From Ulvibacterium sp965228935 (GTDB lineage: Bacteria > Bacteroidota > Bacteroidia > Flavobacteriales > Flavobacteriaceae), in the NCBI RefSeq assembly GCF_965228935.1, contig NZ_OZ245846.1, forward strand, positions 1,736,001-1,800,000: DNA of 64,000 bases. Direction: 5' to 3'. This document shows positions 35,507 through 44,099 of this stretch, one piece after another. The notes under the pieces were generated by a model that did no database searches, was not told the DNA's origin, and worked only from the letters and a program-made list of their open reading frames with translations. Each line of letters begins with the position of its first letter. Within the stretch, counting starts at the first letter, position 1. Made by a program: the position numbers and the translations under genes.

Positions 35507-36583
35507 ATGTTAGGTAAAAAGGCGATCAGAAAGTTTCTTTTTCGATGGATGGTGGTCAACATCGTCTTTGTTTTGATAAAGACTACCGTTGAGCATAAAC
35601 AGGGAGGGATGCAGGCTTTTTTTTCATCTTCCAGCCTTTTTTACTATGGTTCGGCCTTCTTGTTTTTTATGGTCACATGGGAGTATAATGACTGGTTGAT
35701 AAAAAGACAGTTAAGGAAAGGGAAACTTAATCTAAGGAACAGTATACGAATTTTTTTGAAGACCATGGCCCTGCTATTGCCTTTAAGTGCAGTTATATAC
35801 TACCTGGCACTTTTCCCGCTTCGGGAAATTATAGATATTAGGTGCGAGGACCCATTGTTGCAGTTTAGAGGGGATTTCCTTAGAGCAGGGTTGATAGGTT
35901 CAACGGTTATTTTCATAAATCTATTCTATTTTTCCATGAAACAGAAGGAGGAATTGGAAAAACAAATGGAAGACCTAAAACGCGAAATGATGGCTTCGAA
36001 ATACACCTCGCTAAAGAATCAAATTAGCCCGCATTTCCTCTTTAATAGTCTAAATACGCTTACCTCTTTAATGTACGAAGACCGGGATCTGGCATCTGAT
36101 TTTGTGACTCGGCTGGCATCAAGTTACCGTTACATTTTGGATAACCGGGAACAAGATTTGGTGAGTCTACAAAAGGAGTTGAATTTTTTGGACGCCTTTG
36201 TTTTTATGATGAATGTTCGCCACAAGGATGCCGTAAGTATTAAAACCAGGATTACGATTTCCGTGGAGCACTATTGGATACCGACTTTGTCCCTACAAAT
36301 GTTGGTGGAGAACTCGTTGAAGCACAATTACTATAGCAAGGAAAAGCCTTTGGAAATCCAGATATCCAACATTGGACATGATGCCTTGGTGGTCAGGAAT
36401 AACTTAAGAAAAAGAGAGCTTAAGGAAGAGACGACTCAATTGGGATTGAACAATATCAAAAGGCGCTATTCCTATTACACCAATAAACAGGTATTGGTAC
36501 GGGAGGAAATCGATTTTTTTGAGGTTATTATTCCCTTATTGGACAAGGCTATTCATAAAACGAGCTTAATTTCAATTTCGTAA
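35507..36583 (+). CDS. LytS/YehU-type sensor histidine kinase
   Basis: A 358-residue membrane kinase with four hydrophobic segments in residues 10-150 and no periplasmic domain of size. A coiled-coil linker leads to the His_kinase (PF06580) domain, with the phospho-acceptor in QISPHFLFNSLNTLTSLMY. An ATPase portion follows with the N-box in LSLQMLVENSLKHNYYS and a glycine-rich end (QLGLNNIKRRY). One base separates its stop from the LytTR response regulator, its certain partner. The signal is unknown; the divergent TonB receptor is a likely target. Confidence 0.9.
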   Translation: MLGKKAIRKFLFRWMVVNIVFVLIKTTVEHKQGGMQAFFSSSSLFYYGSAFLFFMVTWEYNDWLIKRQLRKGKLNLRNSIRIFLKTMALLLPLSAVIYYLALFPLREIIDIRCEDPLLQFRGDFLRAGLIGSTVIFINLFYFSMKQKEELEKQMEDLKREMMASKYTSLKNQISPHFLFNSLNTLTSLMYEDRDLASDFVTRLASSYRYILDNREQDLVSLQKELNFLDAFVFMMNVRHKDAVSIKTRITISVEHYWIPTLSLQMLVENSLKHNYYSKEKPLEIQISNIGHDALVVRNNLRKRELKEETTQLGLNNIKRRYSYYTNKQVLVREEIDFFEVIIPLLDKAIHKTSLISIS

Positions 36584-36584
36584 A

Positions 36585-37340
36585 ATGAAGGCGGTAATCA
36601 TAGAGGATGAGGAATTTGCCTCTAAAAGATTGGGGCAATTGATAAGGGAACTATCTCCGGAGATAGCTATAGTGGGCAATTTAACTTCCGTAGAGAGTAG
36701 CATCTTATGGTTCTCAAAAAATACTTTGCCCGATTTGATTTTTCTGGACATTCAATTGAACGATGGTTATGGTTTCGACGTTTTGGATAAACTGGAAGAG
36801 CATCCTCCGGTAATTTTTACCACGGCCTATAACGAATACGCCATTCGGGGCTTTAAATATAATGGAATCGACTATTTGTTGAAGCCTATTGTAAAGAATG
36901 AACTTAAAAAGGCATTGGAAAAATTCCGCAAGAATTTGACCAGGAACGGGACATCCTCAACGGAGCATTTGGAGCATCTAAAACAGCTATTCCATAAAGA
37001 ATATAAGCACCGTTTTATGGTAAAGGTGGGCAACCAGTTTCGCTCTTTCAATGTGGATGAGATCGCCTATTTTAAATCGTACGAAGGGCTTATCCATCTA
37101 CATACCCATGCCAACCAATCCTACCCTATTGAATATTCCATAGACCAGCTCGAGGAGATTTTAAATCCCATCCAATTCTTTCGGATCAACAGAAAGTTCA
37201 TGGTTTCTGTAAAGGCGGTAGTTGAAATCCATACCTACTTCAATAGTAGATTGTTGCTGAGGCTATTACCCAAAGAGGAAGGGCAGGTCATTGTTTCCAG
37301 GGAGCGGACTACCAAATTTAAGCGATGGTTGGATATGTAG
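36585..37340 (+). CDS. LytTR-family response regulator
   Basis: A 251-residue regulator: N-terminal receiver (KAVIIEDEEFASKRLGQLI, phospho-aspartate in LIFLDIQLNDGYGFDVLDKL, then FTTAYNEYAIRGFKYNGIDYLLKPI) and a C-terminal LytTR domain with RFMVKVGNQFRSFNVDEIAYFKSYEGLIHLHT and FFRINRKFMVSVKAVVEI. It is co-transcribed with the LytS-type kinase. It binds DNA as a dimer on direct repeats; a candidate site lies in the divergent promoter region at 35417-35446. Confidence 0.95.
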   Translation: MKAVIIEDEEFASKRLGQLIRELSPEIAIVGNLTSVESSILWFSKNTLPDLIFLDIQLNDGYGFDVLDKLEEHPPVIFTTAYNEYAIRGFKYNGIDYLLKPIVKNELKKALEKFRKNLTRNGTSSTEHLEHLKQLFHKEYKHRFMVKVGNQFRSFNVDEIAYFKSYEGLIHLHTHANQSYPIEYSIDQLEEILNPIQFFRINRKFMVSVKAVVEIHTYFNSRLLLRLLPKEEGQVIVSRERTTKFKRWLDM

Positions 37341-37443
37341 TTTCCCTGGTTCGATTTGTAAATCGATGTTTTAATTTTCTGTTAATCCCAAAAGGTGTGC
37401 CTTTTAAAAGAAGTAACTTGCGGCCATAAATACAGCATGGCAT

Positions 37444-37977
37444 ATGAGAACATTTAAATTAATTCCCGTAGTATTACTCCTTTTCCTTGTGGGTAATCTT
37501 GAAGCCCAGAACAAAAAGGACAAAAAAATCATGAAAGATGCCGTTAAGGCCAAGAAAACGCTCTTAAAGACCAGTCCTGGTCTGGAGTCCTTTTTTGATA
37601 ACTCCGCCGGTTATGTTATTTTTCCGAATGTAGGCAAAGGAGGCTTCATTATCGGAGGTGCCTCCGGAAATGGGGTCGTCTATGAAGAAGGAGGCAATGC
37701 TATAGGCATGGCCGATCTAAAAAAAATAAATGTGGGCTTCCAAGCAGGGGGGCAATCTATAATAGAGGTAATCTTTTTTGAGACCGATGTGGACCTGGAC
37801 CGATTTAAGGAGGGCAAATTTGCCTTTGAAGCCTCGGCCTCCGCGGTAGCGTTAAAATCCGGTATTGCCGCAAATGCAAAGTATGTGGATGGGGTGGCCG
37901 TTTTTGCCTTGCCCAAAGCGGGTCTTATGGCCGATGCTTCCGTAGGAGGGCAAAAATTTGGGTATAGCCCGTTTTAA
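37444..37977 (+). CDS. Secreted SYLF-domain (Ysc84-like) protein
   Basis: A 177-residue protein; the signal peptide ends at LEAQN. The mature part is a lipid-binding SYLF/Ysc84 domain: SPGLESFFDNSAGYVIFPNVGKGGFIIGGASGNGVVYEEGG, MADLKKINVGFQAGGQSIIEVIFF and FAFEASASAVALKSG. SYLF domains bind membrane lipids; the bacterial secreted versions have no established role. It is the last plus-strand gene before a bidirectional terminator. Confidence 0.88.
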   Translation: MRTFKLIPVVLLLFLVGNLEAQNKKDKKIMKDAVKAKKTLLKTSPGLESFFDNSAGYVIFPNVGKGGFIIGGASGNGVVYEEGGNAIGMADLKKINVGFQAGGQSIIEVIFFETDVDLDRFKEGKFAFEASASAVALKSGIAANAKYVDGVAVFALPKAGLMADASVGGQKFGYSPF

Positions 37978-38068
37978 GCTTTTCTTATCGTTGTTGGACG
38001 AGAATGAACCTTCAGCAACCCAATATTGATATATAACCTTAGGGTTCGATTCAACTAAGTTAGTATAG

Positions 38069-38102
38069 AAAAAGGCCCTTGCAGCAATGCAAGGGCCTTT
38101 TT
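38069..38102. terminator. Bidirectional terminator with GCAA tetraloop
   Basis: A perfect 15-base stem (left arm AAAAAGGCCCTTGCA) closes on the tetraloop GCAA. A and T runs flank both sides, so it can terminate both the SYLF gene (plus) and ahcY (minus), which converge on it. Confidence 0.9.
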
Positions 38103-38162
38103 CTTAGCTCTAAAAGCGAGAACTTTCGAGCGGTCTTAAGTCTATCGTCTAATATCTAAAAT

Positions 38163-39479
38163 CTAATATCTATAATATTCCGGCTTAAACGGTCCCTGTA
38201 CTTCAACCCCGATATATTCCGCTTGATCCGGTTTTAGTTCGGTCAGTTCGGCACCCAAACGAGAAAGGTGCAGGGCTGCCACTTTTTCGTCCAAATGTTT
38301 GGGCAGCATATACACTTTGTTTTCGTATTTATCACTATTGTTCCAAAGCTCTATTTGTGCCAGTGTCTGGTTGGTAAAGGAGTTGCTCATCACAAAACTG
38401 GGATGCCCTGTCGCACAGCCCAAATTTACCAACCGTCCTTCGGCCAAAACAATAATGTCTTTTCCGTCTAGGGTATACTTATCTACTTGTGGCTTGATCT
38501 CATCCTTGGTATTTCCATAGTTTTTGTTCAACCAGGCCATGTCGATTTCATTGTCAAAGTGGCCTATGTTACAAACAATGGCCTTATCCTTCAAAGCTTT
38601 AAAATGTTCCGCCCGGATGATGTCCTTGTTGCCTGTTGTGGTAATAACAATATCGGCATTGCCGATTACGGTCTCCAACTTCTTCACTTCAAAACCGTCC
38701 ATACAGGCCTGTAGGGCACAAATGGGATCAATTTCTGTAACGGTAACAATGGAACCGGCCCCTTTAAAGGACGCGGCCGTGCCTTTACCGACATCTCCAT
38801 ATCCGGCAACAACTACACGTTTTCCTGCCAACATGGTATCCGTTGCCCTGCGTATGGCATCCACGGCGCTTTCGCGACAGCCATATTTATTGTCAAATTT
38901 GGATTTGGTAACGGAATCGTTCACATTGATGGCCGGCATGGGCAAAACCCCATTTTTGAAACGTTCGTATAATCGGTGTACCCCGGTAGTGGTCTCCTCG
39001 GAAAGCCCTTTGATGCCATCGGTCAATTCAGGATATTGGTCCAGCACCATGTTGGTAAGGTCGCCCCCGTCATCCAAGATCATGTTCAAGGGTTTTCTTT
39101 CTTCACCAAAAAAAAGGGTCTGTTCTATACACCAATCAAACTCTTCCTCATTCATACCCTTCCACGCGTAAACGGGTATACCTGTAGCGGCGATGGCTGC
39201 AGCGGCATGATCTTGTGTAGAGAAAATATTGCAGGAACTCCACGTAACTTCAGCACCTAAGGCCGCCAAAGTTTCGATCAATACGGCAGTTTGTATGGTC
39301 ATGTGCAGACATCCCGCGATTCGTGCTCCTTTTAAAGGTTGTTCATCTTTAAACTCTTCCCTAAGGGACATTAGACCCGGCATTTCGGCCTCTGCCAATT
39401 CAATCTCCTTCCTTCCCCAATCGGCAAGTGAAATATCCTTTACTTTATAGGGTACGTAAGAAACGATTTTGGTGCTCAT
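38163..39479 (-). CDS. ahcY: Adenosylhomocysteinase
   Basis: Cleaves S-adenosylhomocysteine to adenosine and homocysteine, 438 residues, in the family range. The N-terminus YKVKDISLADWGRKEIELAEAEMPGL is standard. NVNDSVTKSKFDNKYGCRES carries substrate and NAD contacts, GYGDVGKGTAASFKGAGS is the NAD-binding Rossmann motif, and the C-terminal end KPEYYRY is the conserved KPDHYRY-type tail. A -7 box TAACTTTG on the minus strand at 39536-39543 is the probable promoter; no SAH or SAM riboswitch fits in the short leader. Confidence 0.98.
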   Translation of the reverse strand: MSTKIVSYVPYKVKDISLADWGRKEIELAEAEMPGLMSLREEFKDEQPLKGARIAGCLHMTIQTAVLIETLAALGAEVTWSSCNIFSTQDHAAAAIAATGIPVYAWKGMNEEEFDWCIEQTLFFGEERKPLNMILDDGGDLTNMVLDQYPELTDGIKGLSEETTTGVHRLYERFKNGVLPMPAINVNDSVTKSKFDNKYGCRESAVDAIRRATDTMLAGKRVVVAGYGDVGKGTAASFKGAGSIVTVTEIDPICALQACMDGFEVKKLETVIGNADIVITTTGNKDIIRAEHFKALKDKAIVCNIGHFDNEIDMAWLNKNYGNTKDEIKPQVDKYTLDGKDIIVLAEGRLVNLGCATGHPSFVMSNSFTNQTLAQIELWNNSDKYENKVYMLPKHLDEKVAALHLSRLGAELTELKPDQAEYIGVEVQGPFKPEYYRY

Positions 39480-39563
39480 ACTGATTTTTATTTATTACTT
39501 TAGATTAAACAGGAAAACTTCCTTTTTTGCGATTGCAAAGTTACAAATATCCTAAGGAATAGC

Positions 39564-40196
39564 ATGCCTCTGTATAAGACTATACCCATCAACTCATCGA
39601 TATTGGTTTATATTTGGAAGATCCAGGAATCCGAAGAAGAGCTATCTAAAAGAATCCAGTTGACCCCTCATTGTCAAAAAAGGATAGACGGGATGAAATC
39701 CGAATTGCACCGAAGGGGATTTCTAAGTATTCGGCATTTGATGGCGGAGGCAGGATATGTGGATGCTGATCTGTACTATGATACCGCAGGTAAGCCTCAC
39801 CTCGTGGATGGTAAAAAGATTTCTATCACCCATTCCGGCCATTTTACCGGTATCATTGTCAGTGATACCACGGAGGTAGGGATAGATATCGAAAGGCAAA
39901 GGGACAAGATATTGCGCATTGCCCATAAATTTACGCCCATTGAGGAGTATCGGACCATAGCCAATACGGATGCCTTGGTCCGAAAACTCACCATTGTCTG
40001 GGGAGCCAAGGAATCCCTCTATAAAATATGTTCTGATCCCGGAATCAGTTTTTTGCATCACATAGATGTTAAGGATTTTTCGTTCGCGGATAATACCACA
40101 ACTGCCGAAGTTTTGTATCATGGAAATTTATCATACTATGATATCCATTTTTTGGAATTTGAAAACTTTTGCTGCGTATATGCGCTAAAAAGTTGA
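39564..40196 (+). CDS. 4'-phosphopantetheinyl transferase (Sfp type)
   Basis: A 210-residue enzyme that activates carrier proteins by adding phosphopantetheine from CoA. Key motifs are KISITHSGHFTGIIVSD, VGIDIERQRDKI (the Mg-binding GVDIE-like aspartate and glutamate) and LTIVWGAKESLYKI (the WxxKEAxxK-like motif). It is likely the housekeeping enzyme for acyl carrier protein in this organism or for a secondary pathway. It is divergent from ahcY. Confidence 0.9.
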   Translation: MPLYKTIPINSSILVYIWKIQESEEELSKRIQLTPHCQKRIDGMKSELHRRGFLSIRHLMAEAGYVDADLYYDTAGKPHLVDGKKISITHSGHFTGIIVSDTTEVGIDIERQRDKILRIAHKFTPIEEYRTIANTDALVRKLTIVWGAKESLYKICSDPGISFLHHIDVKDFSFADNTTTAEVLYHGNLSYYDIHFLEFENFCCVYALKS

Positions 40197-40241
40197 TAAG
40201 TTTGCGGTTTATATTTCACTAAACTTTCCTAGCACTGAATT

Positions 40242-40502
40242 ATGCACATTTCCGTAGAGCTTACTTTTTCCCCTTTACAAGATGATTTTGAGAAGCACAT
40301 CATAAATTTTATTAAAAAGCTAAGGGCCTCTGGGCTTACCATCTTGGAAAATCCGTTAAGTACCCAGGTCTATGGCGACTATGATGCTGTAATGGCGGTA
40401 CTGCATGCCGAGATAAAGGTGGCTTTTGAGTTGATGGACAAAGGTTTGCTGTATATGAAAATAGTAAAATCCGACCGAAGCGGGTATGAGCCTCATTTTT
40501 GA
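40242..40502 (+). CDS. YkoF-like thiamine/HMP-binding protein
   Basis: An 86-residue single-domain protein. VSVELTFSPLQDDFEKHIINFIKKL with LSTQVYGDYDAVMAVLHAEIKVAF matches the MTH1187/YkoF ferredoxin-like fold family, whose B. subtilis member binds thiamine and hydroxymethylpyrimidine. It overlaps the PnuC-type permease gene by 17 bases, so it is translationally coupled. The three-gene context is the best reason to read the permease as a thiamine (PnuT) rather than nicotinamide riboside transporter. No THI element precedes it in the 45-base gap. Confidence 0.75.
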   Translation: MHISVELTFSPLQDDFEKHIINFIKKLRASGLTILENPLSTQVYGDYDAVMAVLHAEIKVAFELMDKGLLYMKIVKSDRSGYEPHF

Positions 40503-41124
40503 TTGGATTTTTTCGCAGTATCAGGACACCCCCACCCATATTGTTGTCCTGGAATTGGTAAGTGCTTTTTTTGCGCTATTAAGCGTTATATACTCCAAAC
40601 GTGGGAATATATTGGTCTTTCCCACAGGAATAATCGCAACGGGAATAGCGGTATATATTTTATGGATTTATGGTCTCTTGGGAGATATGCTTATCAATGC
40701 CTACTATTTTGTCATGAGTATAGTAGGTTGGTTTGCCTGGACAAGAAAAGTGGACGAGACCCACTTTATACCGGTTACCTTAATGACCCCAAGGGAAAAG
40801 AGATGGTCGATCCTGCTTTTTATGGCAACCATTGTTTTTGTGGCCATTATCTACTCGGCTATGGACAGGTTTAATACTTGGACAGCATATACAGATATAC
40901 TTACAACGGCATTTTTTTTCGTAGGGATGTGGCTTATGGCCAAAAAGAAGTTGGAGAATTGGATATATCTGATTATTGGTGACATCATTACCGTTCCACT
41001 CTATTTGTACAAAGGACTTATCTTTAGTGCTATACTGTTTTTCATTTTAACCATAATTGCCATTTTCGGATATTTCTCATGGAAGAAAGACTTGAACAAG
41101 AGCCCTCGGACATTGTTAAGGTAG
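40486..41124 (+). CDS. PnuC/PnuT-type vitamin transporter
   Basis: A 212-residue inner-membrane protein with about seven hydrophobic segments, as in the NMN/nicotinamide riboside facilitator family PF04973 (VLELVSAFFALLSVIYSKRGN, FPTGIIATGIAVYILWIYGLLGDMLINAYYFVMSIVGWFAW, TDILTTAFFFVGMWLMAKKKLENW). PnuC transports nicotinamide riboside; related PnuT transports thiamine and occurs in Bacteroidota. The YkoF-like gene upstream favours thiamine, while the kinase downstream is compatible with either trapping reaction. Confidence 0.85.
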   Translation: MSLIFDWIFSQYQDTPTHIVVLELVSAFFALLSVIYSKRGNILVFPTGIIATGIAVYILWIYGLLGDMLINAYYFVMSIVGWFAWTRKVDETHFIPVTLMTPREKRWSILLFMATIVFVAIIYSAMDRFNTWTAYTDILTTAFFFVGMWLMAKKKLENWIYLIIGDIITVPLYLYKGLIFSAILFFILTIIAIFGYFSWKKDLNKSPRTLLR

Positions 41125-41642
41125 TACTGTATGGCCCTGAATCTACTGGAAAGACAACTATGTCGGAACAGTTGGCAAGACACTACAATACCGTATGGGT
41201 GCCCGAATATGCACGGGAATATCTACAGGACAAGTGGAACAATGAGCGCAAGACCTGTGAACCCCACGACTTGTTGCCCATTGCCGAAGGTCAAATGAAG
41301 CTTGAAAACGAACTGACCAAAAAAGCGACAAAAGTTCTTCTTTGTGATACGGATTTGTTGGAGACCAAAGTATATTCCGAGGCCTATTATGTTGGGCATT
41401 GTAATCCATTGCTCGAAAAGTATGCATTGAAAAACTCGTACCATCTTTATTTCTTGACGTATATCGATGTTCCCTGGGTAGGGGACGACCTCAGGGACAA
41501 ACCCAATGAACGAGAACGAATGTTTGCTTATTTTAAGGAAACTTTAGAAAAATATAACCGTAATTTTGTGATCCTAAAAGGAGATAGGAAGACACGTTTG
41601 TCGACCGCCATACAACATATAGATAATTTATTGGAAAAATGA
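41079..41642 (+). CDS. NadR-like P-loop kinase
   Basis: A 187-residue ATP-binding protein with P-loop KVVLYGPESTGKTTMSEQLA, then WVPEYAREYLQDKW and LLCDTDLLETKVYSE (AAA_28/NadR ribosylnicotinamide kinase type). In NadR this domain phosphorylates nicotinamide riboside; it acts as the trapping kinase for a PnuC-type importer. With the YkoF-like protein upstream it may instead phosphorylate thiamine. Its ATG lies inside the permease gene (46-base overlap), as no other start is available; its stop overlaps the next ATG (ATGA). Confidence 0.85.
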   Translation: MEERLEQEPSDIVKVVLYGPESTGKTTMSEQLARHYNTVWVPEYAREYLQDKWNNERKTCEPHDLLPIAEGQMKLENELTKKATKVLLCDTDLLETKVYSEAYYVGHCNPLLEKYALKNSYHLYFLTYIDVPWVGDDLRDKPNERERMFAYFKETLEKYNRNFVILKGDRKTRLSTAIQHIDNLLEK

Positions 41643-43180
41643 TACGGCTTTCGGAAAAGGACTGGGAACAACTGGAGAACAAGGGAATTACAAAAGAAAC
41701 TGTAGTAGGTCAAATCGAGACTTTTAAGGAAGGAATTCCTTTTGTCCGGTTGGAAAAAGCAGCTGTAATAGGAGACGGGATTTCCAAGTTTTCCGAAGAT
41801 CAGCAGACCCGGCTGGTTCGCTATTTTGAGGAGAACGGCAAGGCGCTTAGGCTATTAAAATTTGTGCCTGCCTCCGGGGCGGCTTCCCGGATGTTCAAGG
41901 CCTTGTTCAATTTTTTGGATACCTATGACCCTGACCACGAAAGTTTGGAGGACTATTTGGAGCGAACTAAGGATATTGACCTTAAGAAGTTTTCAGAAGG
42001 CTTAAAAGACCTTCCGTTTTATGATTTGGTACGGAATAGAATAGCGGAAAAAGCAAATATCAAAGGGAAGGAAATATACGTATTCGTTAAGGAAATGATG
42101 TCCGAGAATACCCTTAACTATGGTTTTTACCCCAAAGGGCTTTTGCCATTCCATAATTATGGAGAATATGTGGCTACCCCTTTTGAGGAGCATTTGACGG
42201 AAGCCGCCAACTATGCCAAGACCGGGTCTACTGCAAACCTACACTTTACGATTTCCCCACAGCATGAGGAAATGTTCAACAAAGAATTCAGTTCGGTTAA
42301 GGAGAGGGTATCCGTTGAGACAAACACTTCCTTTCAGGTCGGATATTCTTATCAAAAGCCTTCTACCGATACCATAGCCGTAGATATGGAAAACAACCCA
42401 TTTCGTAATACTGATGGTTCGTTGTTGTTCAGACCTGGCGGACATGGGGCATTGATTGAAAATCTGAACGAACAGGATGCCGATATCATATTCATTAAAA
42501 ATATAGATAACGTGGTTGTTCCAGAAGTCTTGGAGGAAGTATCGGACAGCAAAAAAACATTGGCAGGAGTTTTATTGGAGGTTCAACAAAAGGCATTTGA
42601 ATATGCGAGATTTTTGGATGGAGACCCACATGAAAAAGAAAAACTAGGTGAAATAAAGGATTTTTTGACCAGCCGGCTAAACGTTCGGTTTTCCGATAAT
42701 TTTTCAAGCTTGGACACAACAGGGCAGGTTAGGATACTAAAGGACAAAGTAAACCGGCCCATACGCGTTTGCGGGATGGTCAAGAACGAAGGAGAACCTG
42801 GAGGAGGCCCGTTCTGGATTCGGGATAGGCATGATACGGTTTCTTTACAGATTGTGGAATCCGCCCAAGTAGACATGAATGACAGTGGGCAGGTAGCCAT
42901 TTTTAGGAACTCCACTCATTTTAACCCTGTGGATTTAGTCTGTGGGATCAAGGATTATAGAGGAGCAAAATATGATTTGCTGAATTTCATAGACCCCAAA
43001 CAGGGATTTATTACAGGAAAAACAAAGGAAGGCAGGGAATTAAAAGCCTTGGAACTTCCGGGCCTATGGAACGGTGCCATGGCCTTTTGGAATACCATAT
43101 TCGTGGAAGTGCCATTGTCTACCTTTAACCCGGTCAAAACAGTAAACGATTTACTAAAACCTTCTCACCAAGTAAGCTAA
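41639..43180 (+). CDS. DUF4301 family protein
   Basis: A 513-residue cytoplasmic protein. KFVPASGAASRMFKALFNFLDTYDPDHESLEDYLERT, NYGFYPKGLLPFHNYG, FRPGGHGALIENLNEQDADIIFIKNIDNVV and GMVKNEGEPGGGPFWIRD are hallmarks of DUF4301, which has nucleotidyltransferase-like (GT-A) character. The exact reaction is unknown. It is coupled to the NadR-like kinase by an ATGA overlap, so it belongs to the same operon, though its family is widely distributed outside vitamin loci. Confidence 0.88.
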   Translation: MIRLSEKDWEQLENKGITKETVVGQIETFKEGIPFVRLEKAAVIGDGISKFSEDQQTRLVRYFEENGKALRLLKFVPASGAASRMFKALFNFLDTYDPDHESLEDYLERTKDIDLKKFSEGLKDLPFYDLVRNRIAEKANIKGKEIYVFVKEMMSENTLNYGFYPKGLLPFHNYGEYVATPFEEHLTEAANYAKTGSTANLHFTISPQHEEMFNKEFSSVKERVSVETNTSFQVGYSYQKPSTDTIAVDMENNPFRNTDGSLLFRPGGHGALIENLNEQDADIIFIKNIDNVVVPEVLEEVSDSKKTLAGVLLEVQQKAFEYARFLDGDPHEKEKLGEIKDFLTSRLNVRFSDNFSSLDTTGQVRILKDKVNRPIRVCGMVKNEGEPGGGPFWIRDRHDTVSLQIVESAQVDMNDSGQVAIFRNSTHFNPVDLVCGIKDYRGAKYDLLNFIDPKQGFITGKTKEGRELKALELPGLWNGAMAFWNTIFVEVPLSTFNPVKTVNDLLKPSHQVS

Positions 43181-43221
43181 ACCCATTAAATCTTCACTAT
43201 AAATACAAACATGGAAAATGT

Positions 43222-43238
43222 GTGTAAATCTTATACAC
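43222..43238. promoter_or_regulatory. GTGTA-N7-TACAC palindrome, candidate enhancer site
   Basis: GTGTA (43222-43226) and TACAC (43234-43238) are separated by 7 bases. A wider inverted repeat GTGTGTAAA (43220-43228) with TTTACACAC (43251-43259) overlaps it. It lies 174 bases before the first paralogue's ATG and 108 before the shared 18-base element, the distance at which NtrC-type activators usually bind. A matching palindrome lies before the second paralogue. Confidence 0.4.
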
Positions 43239-43345
43239 TTTTCTTAAGTTTTTACACACCGCTATACAATTACGCTAAGAAGTAATGTTTTATCAAGACA
43301 TTGATTTTCAATTAGTTATATCTGTTTTCCTAAAAACCGCCACCT

Positions 43346-43363
43346 TGGCATTATTTTCCCTTT
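43346..43363 (+). promoter_or_regulatory. Shared 18-base element, sigma-54-like (copy 1)
   Basis: TGGCATTATTTTCCCTTT lies 49 bases before the gene start (end to ATG). The copy before the second paralogue differs at 4 of 18 positions (all C/T exchanges) and sits 46 bases before its start. TGGYAT fits a -24 half-site, but the -12 pair is CC instead of GC. No TAnnTTTG box was found in the gap. Confidence 0.4.
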
Positions 43364-43411
43364 GGTATGGGCAAGTAACAAAACAAATACAATAATCTAA
43401 ACACAAGAAAA

Positions 43412-43732
43412 ATGAAAAAAGTAATGTTAGTTGCAGTAATGGCCCTAGGAACCATGACTGCTTTTGCACAAGAAGAGGTAACCGAAGAAGCAACTACAAA
43501 CTTGGAAGAAGTTGCAACTGAAGCTATTGAGGCCCAAGATGGTTTTAACGAAGTAGCTTTGGAAGAATTACCGGAAGCTATCACCCAAGCTTTGGAAGCT
43601 GCACATCCAGGAGCTTCAGTAGTTAAGGCTTACATGAACGAGCAGTCCCAATACAAACTTGAAGTAGCCAAGGAGGACGGTGAGCAAGTTGAGTTGTATG
43701 CAGATGCCGAGGGCAACTGGATAGAGATGTAA
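43412..43732 (+). CDS. Small secreted PepSY-like protein, paralogue 1
   Basis: A 106-residue exported protein; signal peptide MKKVMLVAVMALGTMTAFAQ. A Glu/Thr-rich acidic stretch is followed by a PepSY-like/DUF2874-type domain: ELPEAITQALEAAHPGASVVKAYMNEQSQYKLEVAKEDG, then LYADAEGNWIEM. The C-terminal half is closely similar to the protein at 44163-44465, and the pair arose by duplication. Some databases label such proteins nicotinate-nucleotide adenylyltransferase, which looks wrong because no such domain is visible. Next to it is a sigma-54 activator/hybrid kinase system. Confidence 0.88.
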   Translation: MKKVMLVAVMALGTMTAFAQEEVTEEATTNLEEVATEAIEAQDGFNEVALEELPEAITQALEAAHPGASVVKAYMNEQSQYKLEVAKEDGEQVELYADAEGNWIEM

Positions 43733-43787
43733 TTTAAGCACGTATTATATCCATAGAGTTAATTAATATATCGCTTAGTTTGGTTTT

Positions 43788-43817
43788 AAAATCCCTGGCC
43801 TCATGGCTAGGGATTTT
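43788..43817 (+). terminator. Terminator after paralogue 1
   Basis: Arms AAAATCCCTGGCC and GGCTAGGGATTTT (one G-T) around TCAT, followed by a T; 55 bases after the stop. Confidence 0.8.
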
Positions 43818-43985
43818 TGTTAGGTATCCATAAAAGATACCCAAATAAGCCGTTTCCAAATAGGTGTATTAATGCAGCGAAAAGACCAAATCGTTCAAGA
43901 TCTCAGTTGCACAACGTTCCATACCAATTAAAAATGCTGTCGATAGCTCCTTTGACCCCAAGATTTTTTCATCTACAATGTGCAG
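43818..43985. other. Intergenic stretch, no gene seen
   Basis: With the terminator before it and the control sites after it, this is part of a 430-base gap between the paralogues. An open frame on the plus strand (43817-44044, 75 codons) has unusual composition, crosses the palindrome and has no recognisable features, so I do not call it. Confidence 0.6.
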
Positions 43986-44004
43986 CCGTGTATGTTTTAC
44001 ACGG
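43986..44004. promoter_or_regulatory. CCGTGTA-N5-TACACGG palindrome, candidate enhancer site
   Basis: A perfect 19-base palindrome with 7-base arms (43986-43992, 43998-44004), 159 bases before the second paralogue and 96 before its 18-base element. It shares the GTGTA/TACAC core with the palindrome at 43222-43238. A second common motif TACACAC(C/T)GCTA occurs nearby in both gaps (43253-43264 and 44028-44039). Confidence 0.45.
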
Positions 44005-44099
44005 TTTAAAAAACAAATACCCACAATTACACACTGCTAGCTAAATCTGATTCTTTTTAATTAATTGATAGTGAGATTGTTAAACCTTAATCTGGATTC

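Noticed and set aside
38524..39171. 215-codon plus-strand frame opposite ahcY
   Set aside because: It lies wholly inside a certain gene on the other strand and has no recognisable features.
40197..40241. Search for a THI element before the YkoF/PnuC/NadR trio
   Set aside because: The gap is too short and lacks any of the conserved blocks.
43817..44044. 75-codon frame between the secreted paralogues
   Set aside because: No start context or family likeness, and it covers the palindrome and terminator-flanked control region.
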